DNA of 15,023 nucleotides from UBA5070 sp035352895 (GCA_035352895.1 DAOPYN010000080.1:1-15023), one strand, 5' to 3'; positions 7,408-14,974 are shown, counted from the stretch's first letter. The notes: generated by a model from the letters alone, not told the origin. Numbers and translations: made by a program.

Positions 7408-8603
7408 GGGACCACGCATCCGTTCAAATTGGCGTATGTCCGAGCCAGCACCAATGCCGCACTTTGAGGATAAGCCGCGAGCAGGCGGGAGACCACATTG
7501 GATGCCCCTGAGCAATTCCCCGCATCCCCAAGGATTCTCGATTTGTAATACAGTGCGTAGTCCTGCACGTTGCTTGCCGGATTCCAAGCGATGACAGAAT
7601 CCATCAACGGCTCGGCCAAATTGGGTTGTCCCAATCGGTAGTGACTTTTTCCTTGTTCGTAGATGCCATCGTCGCGATAGCTGCTTGAGGGGTAGGCACC
7701 CAGAAAATTCGCTTCCGAGATGATCGCCGAGTCGTAGAATTCAGCAGGCCCGACTCGAAAGGCCAGATCGTAGAACGCGACCCCGATGTGGTAGGCAGCT
7801 TGGTCGGCGTAGCTACTGGTCGGGTATCGAGCAATCAGGTTTCTGTAACCTGGAATCGCCGAATCCTCGTGGTTGCGCCGATGCTGGCAACGCGCGTACC
7901 AGTACATGGCATTGTCTTGGCGAAACTCCACCGTGGGGAAGGAGTCGATGACTTTCCCGAACCAATCCTGGGCCGTGGTCCAGATCGAATCGGAATACCA
8001 GGCTTTGCCGGTTTCGTAGGTGGCATCGGCTATGCGTACCGTATCTAAGGGGAAACTATCCCGAACCAATGCAAAGATCCGTCTCGCCGAATCATTCTTT
8101 CCCATCACCATGTACGCACGCCCCAAGTAGTACCAGGAAGCCGCACGGTACAGACTCGTCGAATACTTCGGGTTTGCCAGAAAATGTCGAATCGAATCTC
8201 GGGCTTGATCACCGATCCCTTGTTCGACCAGGCACCTTGCGAGATAGTGAAGCGAGTTGTCTACGTATACGCTTGTGGGGTGCCGCTGCACCATCCCCCG
8301 GAAATTTGTTGCGGCATCGGGCCAACGCCTTTGCAGATAGGTCACATAGCCTGCCCACCACGCAGCCTCGGCTGCTCGGGGATTCGTGGGGTACATGGAT
8401 TCGAACCCCAAGAATCGCGATGCCATCCCATCCAGAGAGATACTGTCGTGCGCCGTCCGTTCGTACGTTGCCCAAAGATCGTTCCAAGCTTGTGCGGGCG
8501 GGATGGCAGGCGGCGCTGGCAGTGAGGAAACGCCCGTGTCACAACCAACTAGCCCGATCGCCAGAAAGATCGGAGCGATGAATCGCGGAATATTGGGTAA
8601 CAT
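7404..8603 (-). CDS. TPR-like lipoprotein, paralogue 2
   Basis: The 399-residue exported protein has a lipoprotein signal (hydrophobic 8-20, lipobox LVGC with Cys21). It continues as Trp/Tyr-rich tetratricopeptide-like repeats of the YbgF/BamD-like kind, such as 'SSYADQAAYHIGVAFYDL' and 'SNVQDYALYYKSRILGDAG'. Asp follows the lipid-bearing Cys; in enterobacteria that would retain the protein in the inner membrane. Its second half aligns by eye with the protein encoded at 8611-10047, including a shared end with paired cysteines (GNC ... NGCVVP), so the two arose by tandem duplication. The start is seven bases after the upstream stop, with only a weak Shine-Dalgarno, which suggests re-initiation. 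The stop overlaps the 7TM gene start. It is likely a periplasmic adaptor for that protein. Confidence 0.85.
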   Translation of the reverse strand: MLPNIPRFIAPIFLAIGLVGCDTGVSSLPAPPAIPPAQAWNDLWATYERTAHDSISLDGMASRFLGFESMYPTNPRAAEAAWWAGYVTYLQRRWPDAATNFRGMVQRHPTSVYVDNSLHYLARCLVEQGIGDQARDSIRHFLANPKYSTSLYRAASWYYLGRAYMVMGKNDSARRIFALVRDSFPLDTVRIADATYETGKAWYSDSIWTTAQDWFGKVIDSFPTVEFRQDNAMYWYARCQHRRNHEDSAIPGYRNLIARYPTSSYADQAAYHIGVAFYDLAFRVGPAEFYDSAIISEANFLGAYPSSSYRDDGIYEQGKSHYRLGQPNLAEPLMDSVIAWNPASNVQDYALYYKSRILGDAGNCSGASNVVSRLLAAYPQSAALVLARTYANLNGCVVP

Positions 8604-8610
8604 GGCCAGA

Positions 8611-10047
8611 TCAGGGAACGATGCAACTGAGTTTGGTGGCGTAGCTGTCAGCCAAGGTCCTGGCCGATGCTGTCGGGAACTCGGTGCGGAGGCGCTGAAT
8701 CAGAGGCTTCGCACTGGCGCAATTGCCTTGATCGAGCCAAATTCGAGATCGGTAGTACAGCGCATAATCAAGAACATTGCTTGTAGGAGACCAGGCGATT
8801 ACTGCGTCAAATTCTGGCGCGGCAGCCACCAGATTTGGTTTGCGATACAGAGCTTTGGCATGTACGTACAGCGCATTGTCGCGGTACAGCGAGGCAGGGA
8901 AGCGTATTGGCAAAGATGCCTCTACGGCAAGTGTGGTGTCGTAGCGCTTCAGGTCATAGAAAGCGACGCCTGTGTAGTACAGGCCCGCATCGACCAAATC
9001 CCCCGTGGGATACAGCTTCTCCGACTTGCGGTAGGCGGCGATGGCGGAATCGTAGCTCTTTACTTGGTGCCAGCAACGCCCGATGTAGTAGCTGGCGTTG
9101 TCGGCATGCACGGATGCAGGCCACATCGAAACAACTGTTTCGAACAAGGCCCGTGCGAGTGGATATTGCGTGGCGTCGGCAAGCCCCAGATCGTATTTGC
9201 ATCGGCCCAGGTAGTACGTGGCATCGGTGCGGTAGACGCTGTTGGGAAACGAATCCAACACGGACGAAAACCAGACTGCACCACTGGCGAACCGGCCTTG
9301 CAAAAAATCGATGTATCCGATCTGGCGTCGCGCATTGTCGGGCTCCAAGCCATGAGGCCATTTGGCAAGGTAGGCCTTGAATAGGGCTGAAGCCGTGTCC
9401 ATTGCAAGGGTGTCGTGGATGACGGGAAGCAGTCCTCTCTCCAAGACCGTCGTAGCTGAGTCAAAGAATTCCTGCTCGGCCGACCAAGTCAGTTTGATCG
9501 CCATCGCCGTATCCGTGGCCGCGGTTACGACCACTAACGTTGGGTATCCCCGATGCTTGAATCGGAGCGTGTCTACGACAGCCATGGAGCGGCCAGCAGA
9601 ACTCATGACATTATCTGTCATGAGTTGCGATGAAAGGATCGATAGGCTACGCCCCGACTGAATCAACTTGAAGGATTCAAGTCCGGCTTTTCCTCGATAG
9701 ATTCCGGTTGCGAGGCGCGTCAAGTCTAATCCTTCACGACCCTGAAGAATCATTCGACCACGCAAATCGAAAATCTGCGCGGTGATGCCTGATGGGATCA
9801 TCAGGATGTTCCTACGGATGGAGATCTGGCTCGGCAGTACTGACCGCCTAGAAACACCGGTGGTTCCGAGGTCGAACATTCCTTGCGCGTCCGACCAAAC
9901 CACGGCCCCACTCGAGGCGATGGTCACCTTGACAGAATCAAGAGGCACCCTCGACCTCGCATCCAAAATTTGACCGTGGAGTGAAGCCGAAATTCTTCCA
10001 GCGATAGCCAGCATCACTGGAAAAATCGTTGATGGACGTGTACGCAT
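8611..10047 (-). CDS. Exported protein: carboxypeptidase-like domain, sorting-like module, TPRs (paralogue 1)
   Basis: First gene of the six-gene cluster, 478 residues. A signal peptide (1 to about 24) leads into a carboxypeptidase-regulatory-like beta domain (about 25-62, 'LHGQILDARSRVPLDSVKV', 'WSDAQGMFDL'). Next is a short module at about 76-130 with 'GITAQIFDLRGRMI' and 'LATGIYRGK', resembling the sorting/secretion domain of T9SS-type cargo, then a linker with 'GYPTLVVVTAATDT'. TPR-like repeats fill 190-478 and align with the lipoprotein encoded next, ending in Cys442 and Cys475. A sorting-type module normally lies at the C-terminus, so its internal place is odd. The start at 10047 has GAGGG four bases upstream and precedes the signal peptide; the frame runs to 10101 without support. 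It probably acts in the periplasm or at the surface. Confidence 0.82.
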   Translation of the reverse strand: MRTRPSTIFPVMLAIAGRISASLHGQILDARSRVPLDSVKVTIASSGAVVWSDAQGMFDLGTTGVSRRSVLPSQISIRRNILMIPSGITAQIFDLRGRMILQGREGLDLTRLATGIYRGKAGLESFKLIQSGRSLSILSSQLMTDNVMSSAGRSMAVVDTLRFKHRGYPTLVVVTAATDTAMAIKLTWSAEQEFFDSATTVLERGLLPVIHDTLAMDTASALFKAYLAKWPHGLEPDNARRQIGYIDFLQGRFASGAVWFSSVLDSFPNSVYRTDATYYLGRCKYDLGLADATQYPLARALFETVVSMWPASVHADNASYYIGRCWHQVKSYDSAIAAYRKSEKLYPTGDLVDAGLYYTGVAFYDLKRYDTTLAVEASLPIRFPASLYRDNALYVHAKALYRKPNLVAAAPEFDAVIAWSPTSNVLDYALYYRSRIWLDQGNCASAKPLIQRLRTEFPTASARTLADSYATKLSCIVP

Positions 10048-10051
10048 GGTG

Positions 10052-10056
10052 CCCTC
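10052..10056 (-). promoter_or_regulatory. Ribosome binding site fixing the start of the first cluster gene
   Basis: GAGGG lies four bases before the ATG at 10047, which begins a proper signal peptide. The open frame continues to 10101 but has no comparable site there. Confidence 0.65.
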
Positions 10057-10064
10057 GTGTATCC

Positions 10065-10081
10065 CGCCGCGACTTGCGGCG
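10065..10081 (-). promoter_or_regulatory. GC-rich leader hairpin
   Basis: CGCCGC and GCGGCG form a perfect 6-bp stem with a 5-base loop, nine bases upstream of the ribosome binding site of the first cluster gene. No T-run follows, so it is not a terminator. It could stabilise or control translation of the cluster mRNA. Confidence 0.45.
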
Positions 10082-10249
10082 CTTGTGACACTGAAGATCA
10101 CTACATACTTCCTTGCTTGCTGTCGAAATATTTGAATCAGAAGTGCATATGATTCAAATGAGGCCAGATATGCAAGGTTATATCAGGCTTATCACTAGCT
10201 CTACTGAATCATACTCTCGATATTTTGATTCAGTTTTTCGTCACAAGCG
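10080..10249. repeat. Nested inverted repeats with four TGAWTCA motifs
   Basis: Three perfect inverted repeats lie in the spacer ahead of the six-gene cluster. The outer pair is CGCTTGTGAC (10080-10089) with GTCACAAGCG (10240-10249). Inside are ATTTGAATCA (10130-10139) with TGATTCAAAT (10150-10159), and ACTGAATCA (10203-10211) with TGATTCAGT (10226-10234). The inner two contain four copies of TGAATCA/TGATTCA at 10133, 10150, 10205 and 10226. On the plus strand the 10203-10234 hairpin is followed by TTTT. The arrangement could be operator sites controlling the cluster, or a folded RNA leader. No strong sigma-70 promoter was seen. Confidence 0.6.
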
Positions 10250-10302
10250 AAGTCGTGTCGGTGCCCACCGGACTTGATCGTTTCGTGACTCCAACTCCCT
10301 GA

Positions 10303-11088
10303 TCATAGCGACTCACCGGGATTTCTGACTTGCTGACGCTCAACAGCTGCCTTTTGGGGGAAGATCCACATGCACAACGCGATGAACGCCATCAACGATG
10401 CGGATGCGGTGTATCGGCTGAGCGCAAGTCCACCCGCGTCGGCAGGCTTGTCGAGGAAGTCGCCCACAACAGCCCCTAGAGGCCTGGTCAAGATAAAGGC
10501 CGCCCAGAACAGGAGAGCGGGTTGGACATTCTTGGTGAAATACAAGACTGCCAAGCCGGTTAGCAACGTACCGAACAAGATTGCACCCCCGACATAACCA
10601 AAACCTTGGGTGTCGGCGGTCCAATCGCCCAATGCTGTGCCCAGCGTCTGGGAGAACATGATGGTCACCCAATAGAAGATTTCGGCCTTGGGCGTGTGGA
10701 TCGTTTCAATGGAAATCGAGCCAAGCGACTTGTACCAGACTGCCAAGGACAAGACCAGAAGCAAGGCCAAGATGGAAGAGCCTCCGGCATATCCGATTCC
10801 CAAGGAGCGATCAGCAAAGTCAGCCAGCGTGGTGCCAACCGTCGTGGTCGCGATGATGGTCAACCAGTACAGTACGGGATGGAACCGCTTGGCAGAAACC
10901 TGGAAGGAGACGAAGGCGAAAAATATCACGGCGAAGATCGCCGTACCCACCAGATAGCCAAGGTTCATAGACATCGATACCGCATCGCCGCCGGTTTCCC
11001 CAAGGGTGGTCGCCGCGATCTTCACAATCCAGAACACTAGCGTCGCCGCAGGGACTTTCGCTAAAACCATTTTCGTTTGCTCGTTCAT
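10303..11088 (-). CDS. DUF347 (COG4705-like) four-repeat membrane protein, copy 2
   Basis: The 261-residue multi-helix membrane protein is a paralogue of the one at 615-1388. Both share the N-terminal 'VPxATLVFWIxKI' stretch, and this copy has four matching motifs: TLGETGGD, TVGTTLAD, TLGTALGD and PLGAVVGD. The start at 11088 has AAAGGAG seven bases upstream. It follows the histidine kinase gene by 92 bases with no terminator in between, so it is probably the last gene of the barrel-RR-HK operon. That placement suggests it is an effector or target of the two-component system. The family function is unknown; the acid residue in each repeat hints at ion or metal handling. Confidence 0.9.
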   Translation of the reverse strand: MNEQTKMVLAKVPAATLVFWIVKIAATTLGETGGDAVSMSMNLGYLVGTAIFAVIFFAFVSFQVSAKRFHPVLYWLTIIATTTVGTTLADFADRSLGIGYAGGSSILALLLVLSLAVWYKSLGSISIETIHTPKAEIFYWVTIMFSQTLGTALGDWTADTQGFGYVGGAILFGTLLTGLAVLYFTKNVQPALLFWAAFILTRPLGAVVGDFLDKPADAGGLALSRYTASASLMAFIALCMWIFPQKAAVERQQVRNPGESL

Positions 11089-11180
11089 CCTCGATCTCCT
11101 TTCGTATTTGATTCACGATCCCGAGCTGCAGCCTCCGCAGTTTTCTGAGAGGGCCATAGCTGACACTGCAAGAATTTGTC

Positions 11181-12521
11181 CTAAACAGACACCGTTGGAT
11201 CTTCCTCGTACCTGAATATCAATCCGCCAGAATCTGTCGCCTGCGACAAGATGATCCGCCCACCACTTTGATTGGCGGCTTCTTTTGCGATGGCAAGACC
11301 AAGCCCCGAACCACCATCGTTTCGATCGATGATCCGGTAGAAGGGTTGGAACACTTTTGAATGCTCTGCTTCAGGAATTCCCGGACCCTCATCAACTACC
11401 TCGAGACAGAACCCTCCGTGACATGGCCCACCCCGAATGGTGATCGTTCCTCCTGTCGGAGCATAGCGAAGGGCATTGTCCAATGCATTCTCGACGATCA
11501 ATCGAAATCCCGCCCGATTCCTTGTGTGACAATTTATGTCGCCCCACATGAAGTCGATCACGATTCCACGGGAGTTCGCGATTTCGATGCGCCCGTTGAC
11601 GACCATCCTAAGCACATCGACAACGTCCGCTTCGACCATTTTCATCAAGGCGGATTGGGCCTGAGCATGAGACATAAGCTGTTCAAGTAGATGGCGGGAC
11701 CGTTCGATTCCTTCCATCAGCGGTTCGACGCGCTCACGCATCGCTTCGGGAGTGGGAGCACCTTTCACATTTTGCGCTTGCAGGGAAAGCGCAGTCAAAG
11801 GGCTTCGCAATTCGTGTGCGGCTATCGCGATGAACCGACGCTGATCATCGAGCAGCCTGTTGATCCTCTCGATTTGGGAATTGATCGCCTCCACGAAAGG
11901 AAGGATTTCGCTTGGAATTCCAGAAGTAGAAAGCCGCGATGGCGGCGCTTGGCCGTAGGCATCCAAATACTCGGCCAGCTGTCGGATTGGAGTTGTTTTC
12001 CGCACCACGATTCGATGGGTGAGCCACAACAGCAACGGGAGCAGCAAGCCCAAAGGCATGATTGTTCGCCAAGCGCTATCCCATGCGAGATCCCATCGCT
12101 CTCCGGTCGACTGCGCAACCATAAACGCCTGCCCTGAGCGGTCGGACCCGACAAGAATGCGCCACTCACTTTCGCCGATCTCCCTGGTTTGAAATCCGTG
12201 GACTAGATCAGATGGTACCCAAGAGGGATGCGGCCCGGGGCCGAGGTGACGGACAATGACCTGCGAAGCTTCGTCACCCAAGCTAGGGTCCCCATGCAAG
12301 TCCAATTGCTCGTGCCCCATGGCAGCGATCGATGCGATCAGAGAGAGTGAATCATCCTGGACCTCTCGTGCTTCGACAAACGCGATAAGAAAGGATGCCG
12401 AACCGGCAATAGCCAGAGCGATTGCGATTGTGGTGGCAAATGCTCTTGAAATGCTCAGGCGGAGGGATCCGTTGGAAGTAGAGGTCAAGGCGTAAAACCA
12501 TCGCAAACGGACGAGATTCAT
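11181..12521 (-). CDS. QseC-type sensor histidine kinase
   Basis: The 446-residue inner-membrane kinase has two helices (about 28-48 and 154-170) flanking a periplasmic sensor of about 105 residues, then a HAMP-like linker. The phospho-acceptor box is AAHELRSPL (His236). The ATPase domain shows the N box ENALDNALRYAP (Asn345, Asn349), G1 DEGPGIP (378-383), an F box FQPFYR (391-396) and G2 GSGLGLAIAKE (404-414). All residues needed for autophosphorylation are present. The start overlaps the response regulator stop as ATGA with GAGG upstream, so the pair is translationally coupled. The architecture fits the QseC/PmrB group; the stimulus cannot be read from the sequence, although cations or envelope stress are common in this group. 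Confidence 0.95.
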   Translation of the reverse strand: MNLVRLRWFYALTSTSNGSLRLSISRAFATTIAIALAIAGSASFLIAFVEAREVQDDSLSLIASIAAMGHEQLDLHGDPSLGDEASQVIVRHLGPGPHPSWVPSDLVHGFQTREIGESEWRILVGSDRSGQAFMVAQSTGERWDLAWDSAWRTIMPLGLLLPLLLWLTHRIVVRKTTPIRQLAEYLDAYGQAPPSRLSTSGIPSEILPFVEAINSQIERINRLLDDQRRFIAIAAHELRSPLTALSLQAQNVKGAPTPEAMRERVEPLMEGIERSRHLLEQLMSHAQAQSALMKMVEADVVDVLRMVVNGRIEIANSRGIVIDFMWGDINCHTRNRAGFRLIVENALDNALRYAPTGGTITIRGGPCHGGFCLEVVDEGPGIPEAEHSKVFQPFYRIIDRNDGGSGLGLAIAKEAANQSGGRIILSQATDSGGLIFRYEEDPTVSV

Positions 12522-13195
12522 TTATCATCCTCATGAATCGGCTTTGTATTCAAACACCATCCGACTCCACGAATGTTGCGGATGACCGTAGAGCCAAGCT
12601 TCTTACGAATGCCATGGATGAGAAAATCGATTGCATTGCTTTCAATCTCTTCGTTCTCGGAATAGATCCTATTCTGGAGTTGAGTACGGGAAAGAATCGC
12701 TCCCGGACGTCCCATAAGGGCGAACAAAAGGGAAAACTCGCGACCGGAAAGCTGCCAAGATTGCTTGCCAATTCGCACTCCCAAGGTGGACGGAGACAAG
12801 ACAATATTTCCGTGGCTCAAATCATTGCTAACAGGGAAATCCGGATGACGTAGGAGCACACGTAGTCGCGCCAACAATTCATTGACGTCGAAGGGCTTGG
12901 GCAGGTAGTCATTCGCCCCCGCATCCAGCCCGAAAATACGGTCATCCACTGATCCTCTCGCCGTCAAGATCAGGATTGGGATTTTCGAACCCGAATTTCG
13001 GATTTGGCGCAAGATCTCGATACCGTCGATGTGGGGAAGACCCAGATCGAGGAGTATGGCCAGATAATCGGATAAATCAATACGGGAAAGTTCTCTCCCA
13101 TCTCGGAACCAGTCGATTGAATAGGCGGCATCTTTTAATGCCACCTGAAGTGCCGCTCCGATCATGAGATCATCTTCAATCAGAAGAATTCGCAC
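12518..13195 (-). CDS. OmpR-family response regulator (QseB/PmrA-like)
   Basis: The 225-residue protein has a receiver domain (1 to about 115) with the acidic pocket Asp8-Asp9, phosphorylation site Asp50 (LLDLGLP), Thr78 and Lys100 (PKPF). A winged-helix DNA-binding domain follows (about 128-220), with 'LSGREFSLLFALM' and 'IESNAIDFLIHGIRKKLG'. It starts with GTG at 13195, with GGAG nine bases upstream. It is the partner of the overlapping kinase and lies 24 bases after the broken barrel gene. Regulators of this group bind direct repeats with an 11-bp period, and such repeats occur at 14065-14081 and 2188-2204, so it likely activates its own operon and the PepSY gene. Confidence 0.95.
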   Translation of the reverse strand: MRILLIEDDLMIGAALQVALKDAAYSIDWFRDGRELSRIDLSDYLAILLDLGLPHIDGIEILRQIRNSGSKIPILILTARGSVDDRIFGLDAGANDYLPKPFDVNELLARLRVLLRHPDFPVSNDLSHGNIVLSPSTLGVRIGKQSWQLSGREFSLLFALMGRPGAILSRTQLQNRIYSENEEIESNAIDFLIHGIRKKLGSTVIRNIRGVGWCLNTKPIHEDDK

Positions 13196-13219
13196 TTTGG
13201 ACAGCTCCGTTGAAAACCC

Positions 13220-14007
13220 TTATATGCCACCAAACTTCCAACTAAACCCTGGACGAAGCACAATTGCTTGATTGTTGTCGTAGCTTGCACCAATCGAGAT
13301 CTCTAGCCCCTTTGCAAGCTCGAAACCATAAGCGATTGCACCGACAGTTTCTCCTCCTGAAAGTTCTGTTGTACCTGTCGATGCTCCCTCTGGGGACTGG
13401 TAGCAGCGGTATTGCCATAAACCTCCGCATATAGACGATTACGTTCGCTGGCTTGGAAAATTGTTCCAATCGCGAAATTGACAAGATCGTTCGCCACCAC
13501 ACCCCGAGGCTTCCCAATGAACGTGTACCCCAAGTTGATCGAGGTGAAGAAGTTTCCCGTTGTCTTGCTGACTACTAGGAAAGGGGTGTAGTCGAACTTG
13601 CCCGATCCGATCAAAGTGTTGGTCGCCGTGGGGAACTTCACCTCTCCGGCAATCGAGACGGCTGGCAAGACTCCCTGCTCCGACAGGACCTGGTAAAATA
13701 GGGACGCCTCAAGGTCGCCAATCCCGAACGCGTGGCGGCCGACATCCGGTCGAATCCAGGTAAAAGCAACTGGCTCGACGAGAAGCGTGAGCTTCTCGGT
13801 GAGTCCGACTTCGAAGGCCATAGGGAGCGCCGTTTCCGTTCCTTCCGACGAAACCTGGTGTTCCAGTCCGGCTCCGATCTCGATTTGTCCTTGATGGAGC
13901 GGTGCAGACTCTTCGGTTTCAAGTGCCTGCGCCATCGCGCCTGCTGGCAGCGACAGCGTTGAAACAAGCGCAGCAAACAAAAGAGAATTTCGGCGACTCG
14001 AAAGCAT
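13220..14007 (-). pseudogene. Outer-membrane barrel/transporter-like protein, frameshifted
   Basis: The frame from 14007 encodes a signal peptide (cleavage near AMA-QA, residue 26) and beta strands like those of the 'MetA-pathway/transporter' outer-membrane family. It then turns into basic nonsense (from about 'SPQREHRQ') and stops at 13303. In the -1 frame the family-like ending continues: 'TELSGGETVGAIAYGFELAK', then 'LEISIGASYDNNQAIV' and 'PGFSWKFGGI', with stop at 13220. The switch falls in the CCCC tract at 13392-13395. One added C gives exactly 263 codons (262 residues). The start has AAGGA upstream and the gene heads the RR-HK operon. The break could be a real mutation, phase variation or a sequencing error. 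If intact, the protein would be a periplasm-to-surface sensor accessory or porin. Confidence 0.85.
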
Positions 14008-14049
14008 GCGGTTTTCCTTGATCGTGTGGCGAACATCCGCCTGCTCCAG

Positions 14050-14081
14050 AACATACAGACGAACAATTAGGACCGAATTAG
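14050..14081 (-). promoter_or_regulatory. Predicted RR-activated promoter of the barrel-RR-HK operon
   Basis: On the minus strand a perfect direct repeat CTAATT-CGGTC-CTAATT (14081-14065, 11-bp period) is followed after nine bases by a -10-like TATGTT (14055-14050), about 43 bases from the start codon. No good -35 element is present, as expected for an activator-dependent promoter. The layout matches the PepSY promoter at 2173-2204, with the same half-site spacing and the same nine-base gap. Confidence 0.65.
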
Positions 14082-14139
14082 CCTAGACTCTAGCACCTGC
14101 CGCAGTGACGCCGCCGACGCTTCGAAACTCCGCACTATC

Positions 14140-14155
14140 CAGTTATGGATAACTG
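14140..14155. other. Short intergenic hairpin
   Basis: CAGTTA and TAACTG form a perfect 6-bp stem with a 4-base loop just past the stop of the lipoprotein gene at 14162. No T-run follows on the minus strand, so it is at best a weak terminator or processing signal. Confidence 0.35.
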
Positions 14156-14161
14156 CTGGGC

Positions 14162-14974
14162 TCAATTTTCCTCTTCAAGCGAAGTCGATTCGGTCAAATC
14201 TTCCAGCCAAGGGGTATCGATATTCCCGCATGGATAACTAGAATCGAGCAACAACGTGTCAGTGCCGGAAGGAATCAGACCAGCATCCAAACATCGACCT
14301 ACGTTAACTCCGTCCATCCAGCTATGTGGATTGACCCTAGCTTTTAGCAATTTCATGGCGCCAATATCAAGACCCACGGTATCTTTGAATTCTAGGGTAT
14401 GAGAAGAGCGAAGGGCTAATCGAAACGGCCTATTTACGCCGAGTCGTGACATGATGCCTTCGACAAGAACAGAATTCCCCGTAAGCGCATCTGGCTCCGT
14501 TCCCACTTTGCCTTGAAGCCAAGGAGACAGTCGAATTTTGACTTCGCTATATTTTCCTTGTGGCAAAATGAACCAAATGCCCTGACTTGGTGGGTATGAA
14601 AGTAAATCAAAGGCTACAGCGGTATCTAGAGCCATTATCCCATTCTGACAATCGCGATCTCCTTCGGCATTCTCAGGGCACATTCGGTCTGTAGGAATAT
14701 CAATTTCGATATGATCGATTGATGCATACATCCGATGAATCTGAAATTCAATACCGCTAGAATCGCGCATCAAAAGTAGCGTATCGACTACACCCGAATG
14801 AATTCGCGCAGCAGAAGGCGACGGCATATGACCTTGTTTGGGGGTCGCTGACAACACTACCCCTATCTTGATGGGCTCGGGGTTTCCAGCACCCATACCA
14901 CCTGCTTGACGGCTATCACCGCAAGACATCACTAGGAGAGCAGCTACGGAACCAAGAACCGCAGAACTATTCAT
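14162..14974 (-). CDS. Lipoprotein of unknown function (DUF4382-like by pattern)
   Basis: The 270-residue protein has a hydrophobic N-terminus (5-16) ending in a lipobox VMSC (Cys18), although no Lys/Arg precedes it. A Gly-rich linker 'GGMGAGNPEP' follows, of a kind common after lipoboxes in Fibrobacterota. The body is a beta-rich domain in which 'ASIDHIEIDI', 'TAVAFDLLS' and 'LPQGKYSEVKIRL' resemble the strand order of DUF4382 lipoproteins. A C-terminal tail is acidic (STSLEEEN). Cysteines at about 99 and 109 ('MCPENAEGDRDC'), plus two near the end, could form disulfides. AGGA lies upstream of the ATG at 14974. The protein should be anchored at the outer membrane or surface. No function is assigned. 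Confidence 0.8.
   Translation of the reverse strand: MNSSAVLGSVAALLVMSCGDSRQAGGMGAGNPEPIKIGVVLSATPKQGHMPSPSAARIHSGVVDTLLLMRDSSGIEFQIHRMYASIDHIEIDIPTDRMCPENAEGDRDCQNGIMALDTAVAFDLLSYPPSQGIWFILPQGKYSEVKIRLSPWLQGKVGTEPDALTGNSVLVEGIMSRLGVNRPFRLALRSSHTLEFKDTVGLDIGAMKLLKARVNPHSWMDGVNVGRCLDAGLIPSGTDTLLLDSSYPCGNIDTPWLEDLTESTSLEEEN

Noticed and set aside
7408..7587. N-terminal extension of the 7TM protein
   Set aside because: It overlaps the lipoprotein gene and would bury the membrane anchor behind 60 unrelated residues.
8386..9384. 332-residue plus-strand frame
   Set aside because: It runs antisense across two clear TPR genes and their junction; its length follows from the biased codon use of those genes.
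10203..10238. Plus-strand rho-independent terminator
   Set aside because: The hairpin has a T-run on the plus strand, but no gene is transcribed in that direction and the stem is weak; it fits better as part of the paired TGAWTCA motifs.
13242..13517. 91-residue minus frame as the continuation of the broken barrel gene
   Set aside because: It is the third frame, rich in Arg and Cys; the true continuation is the other shifted frame ending at 13220.
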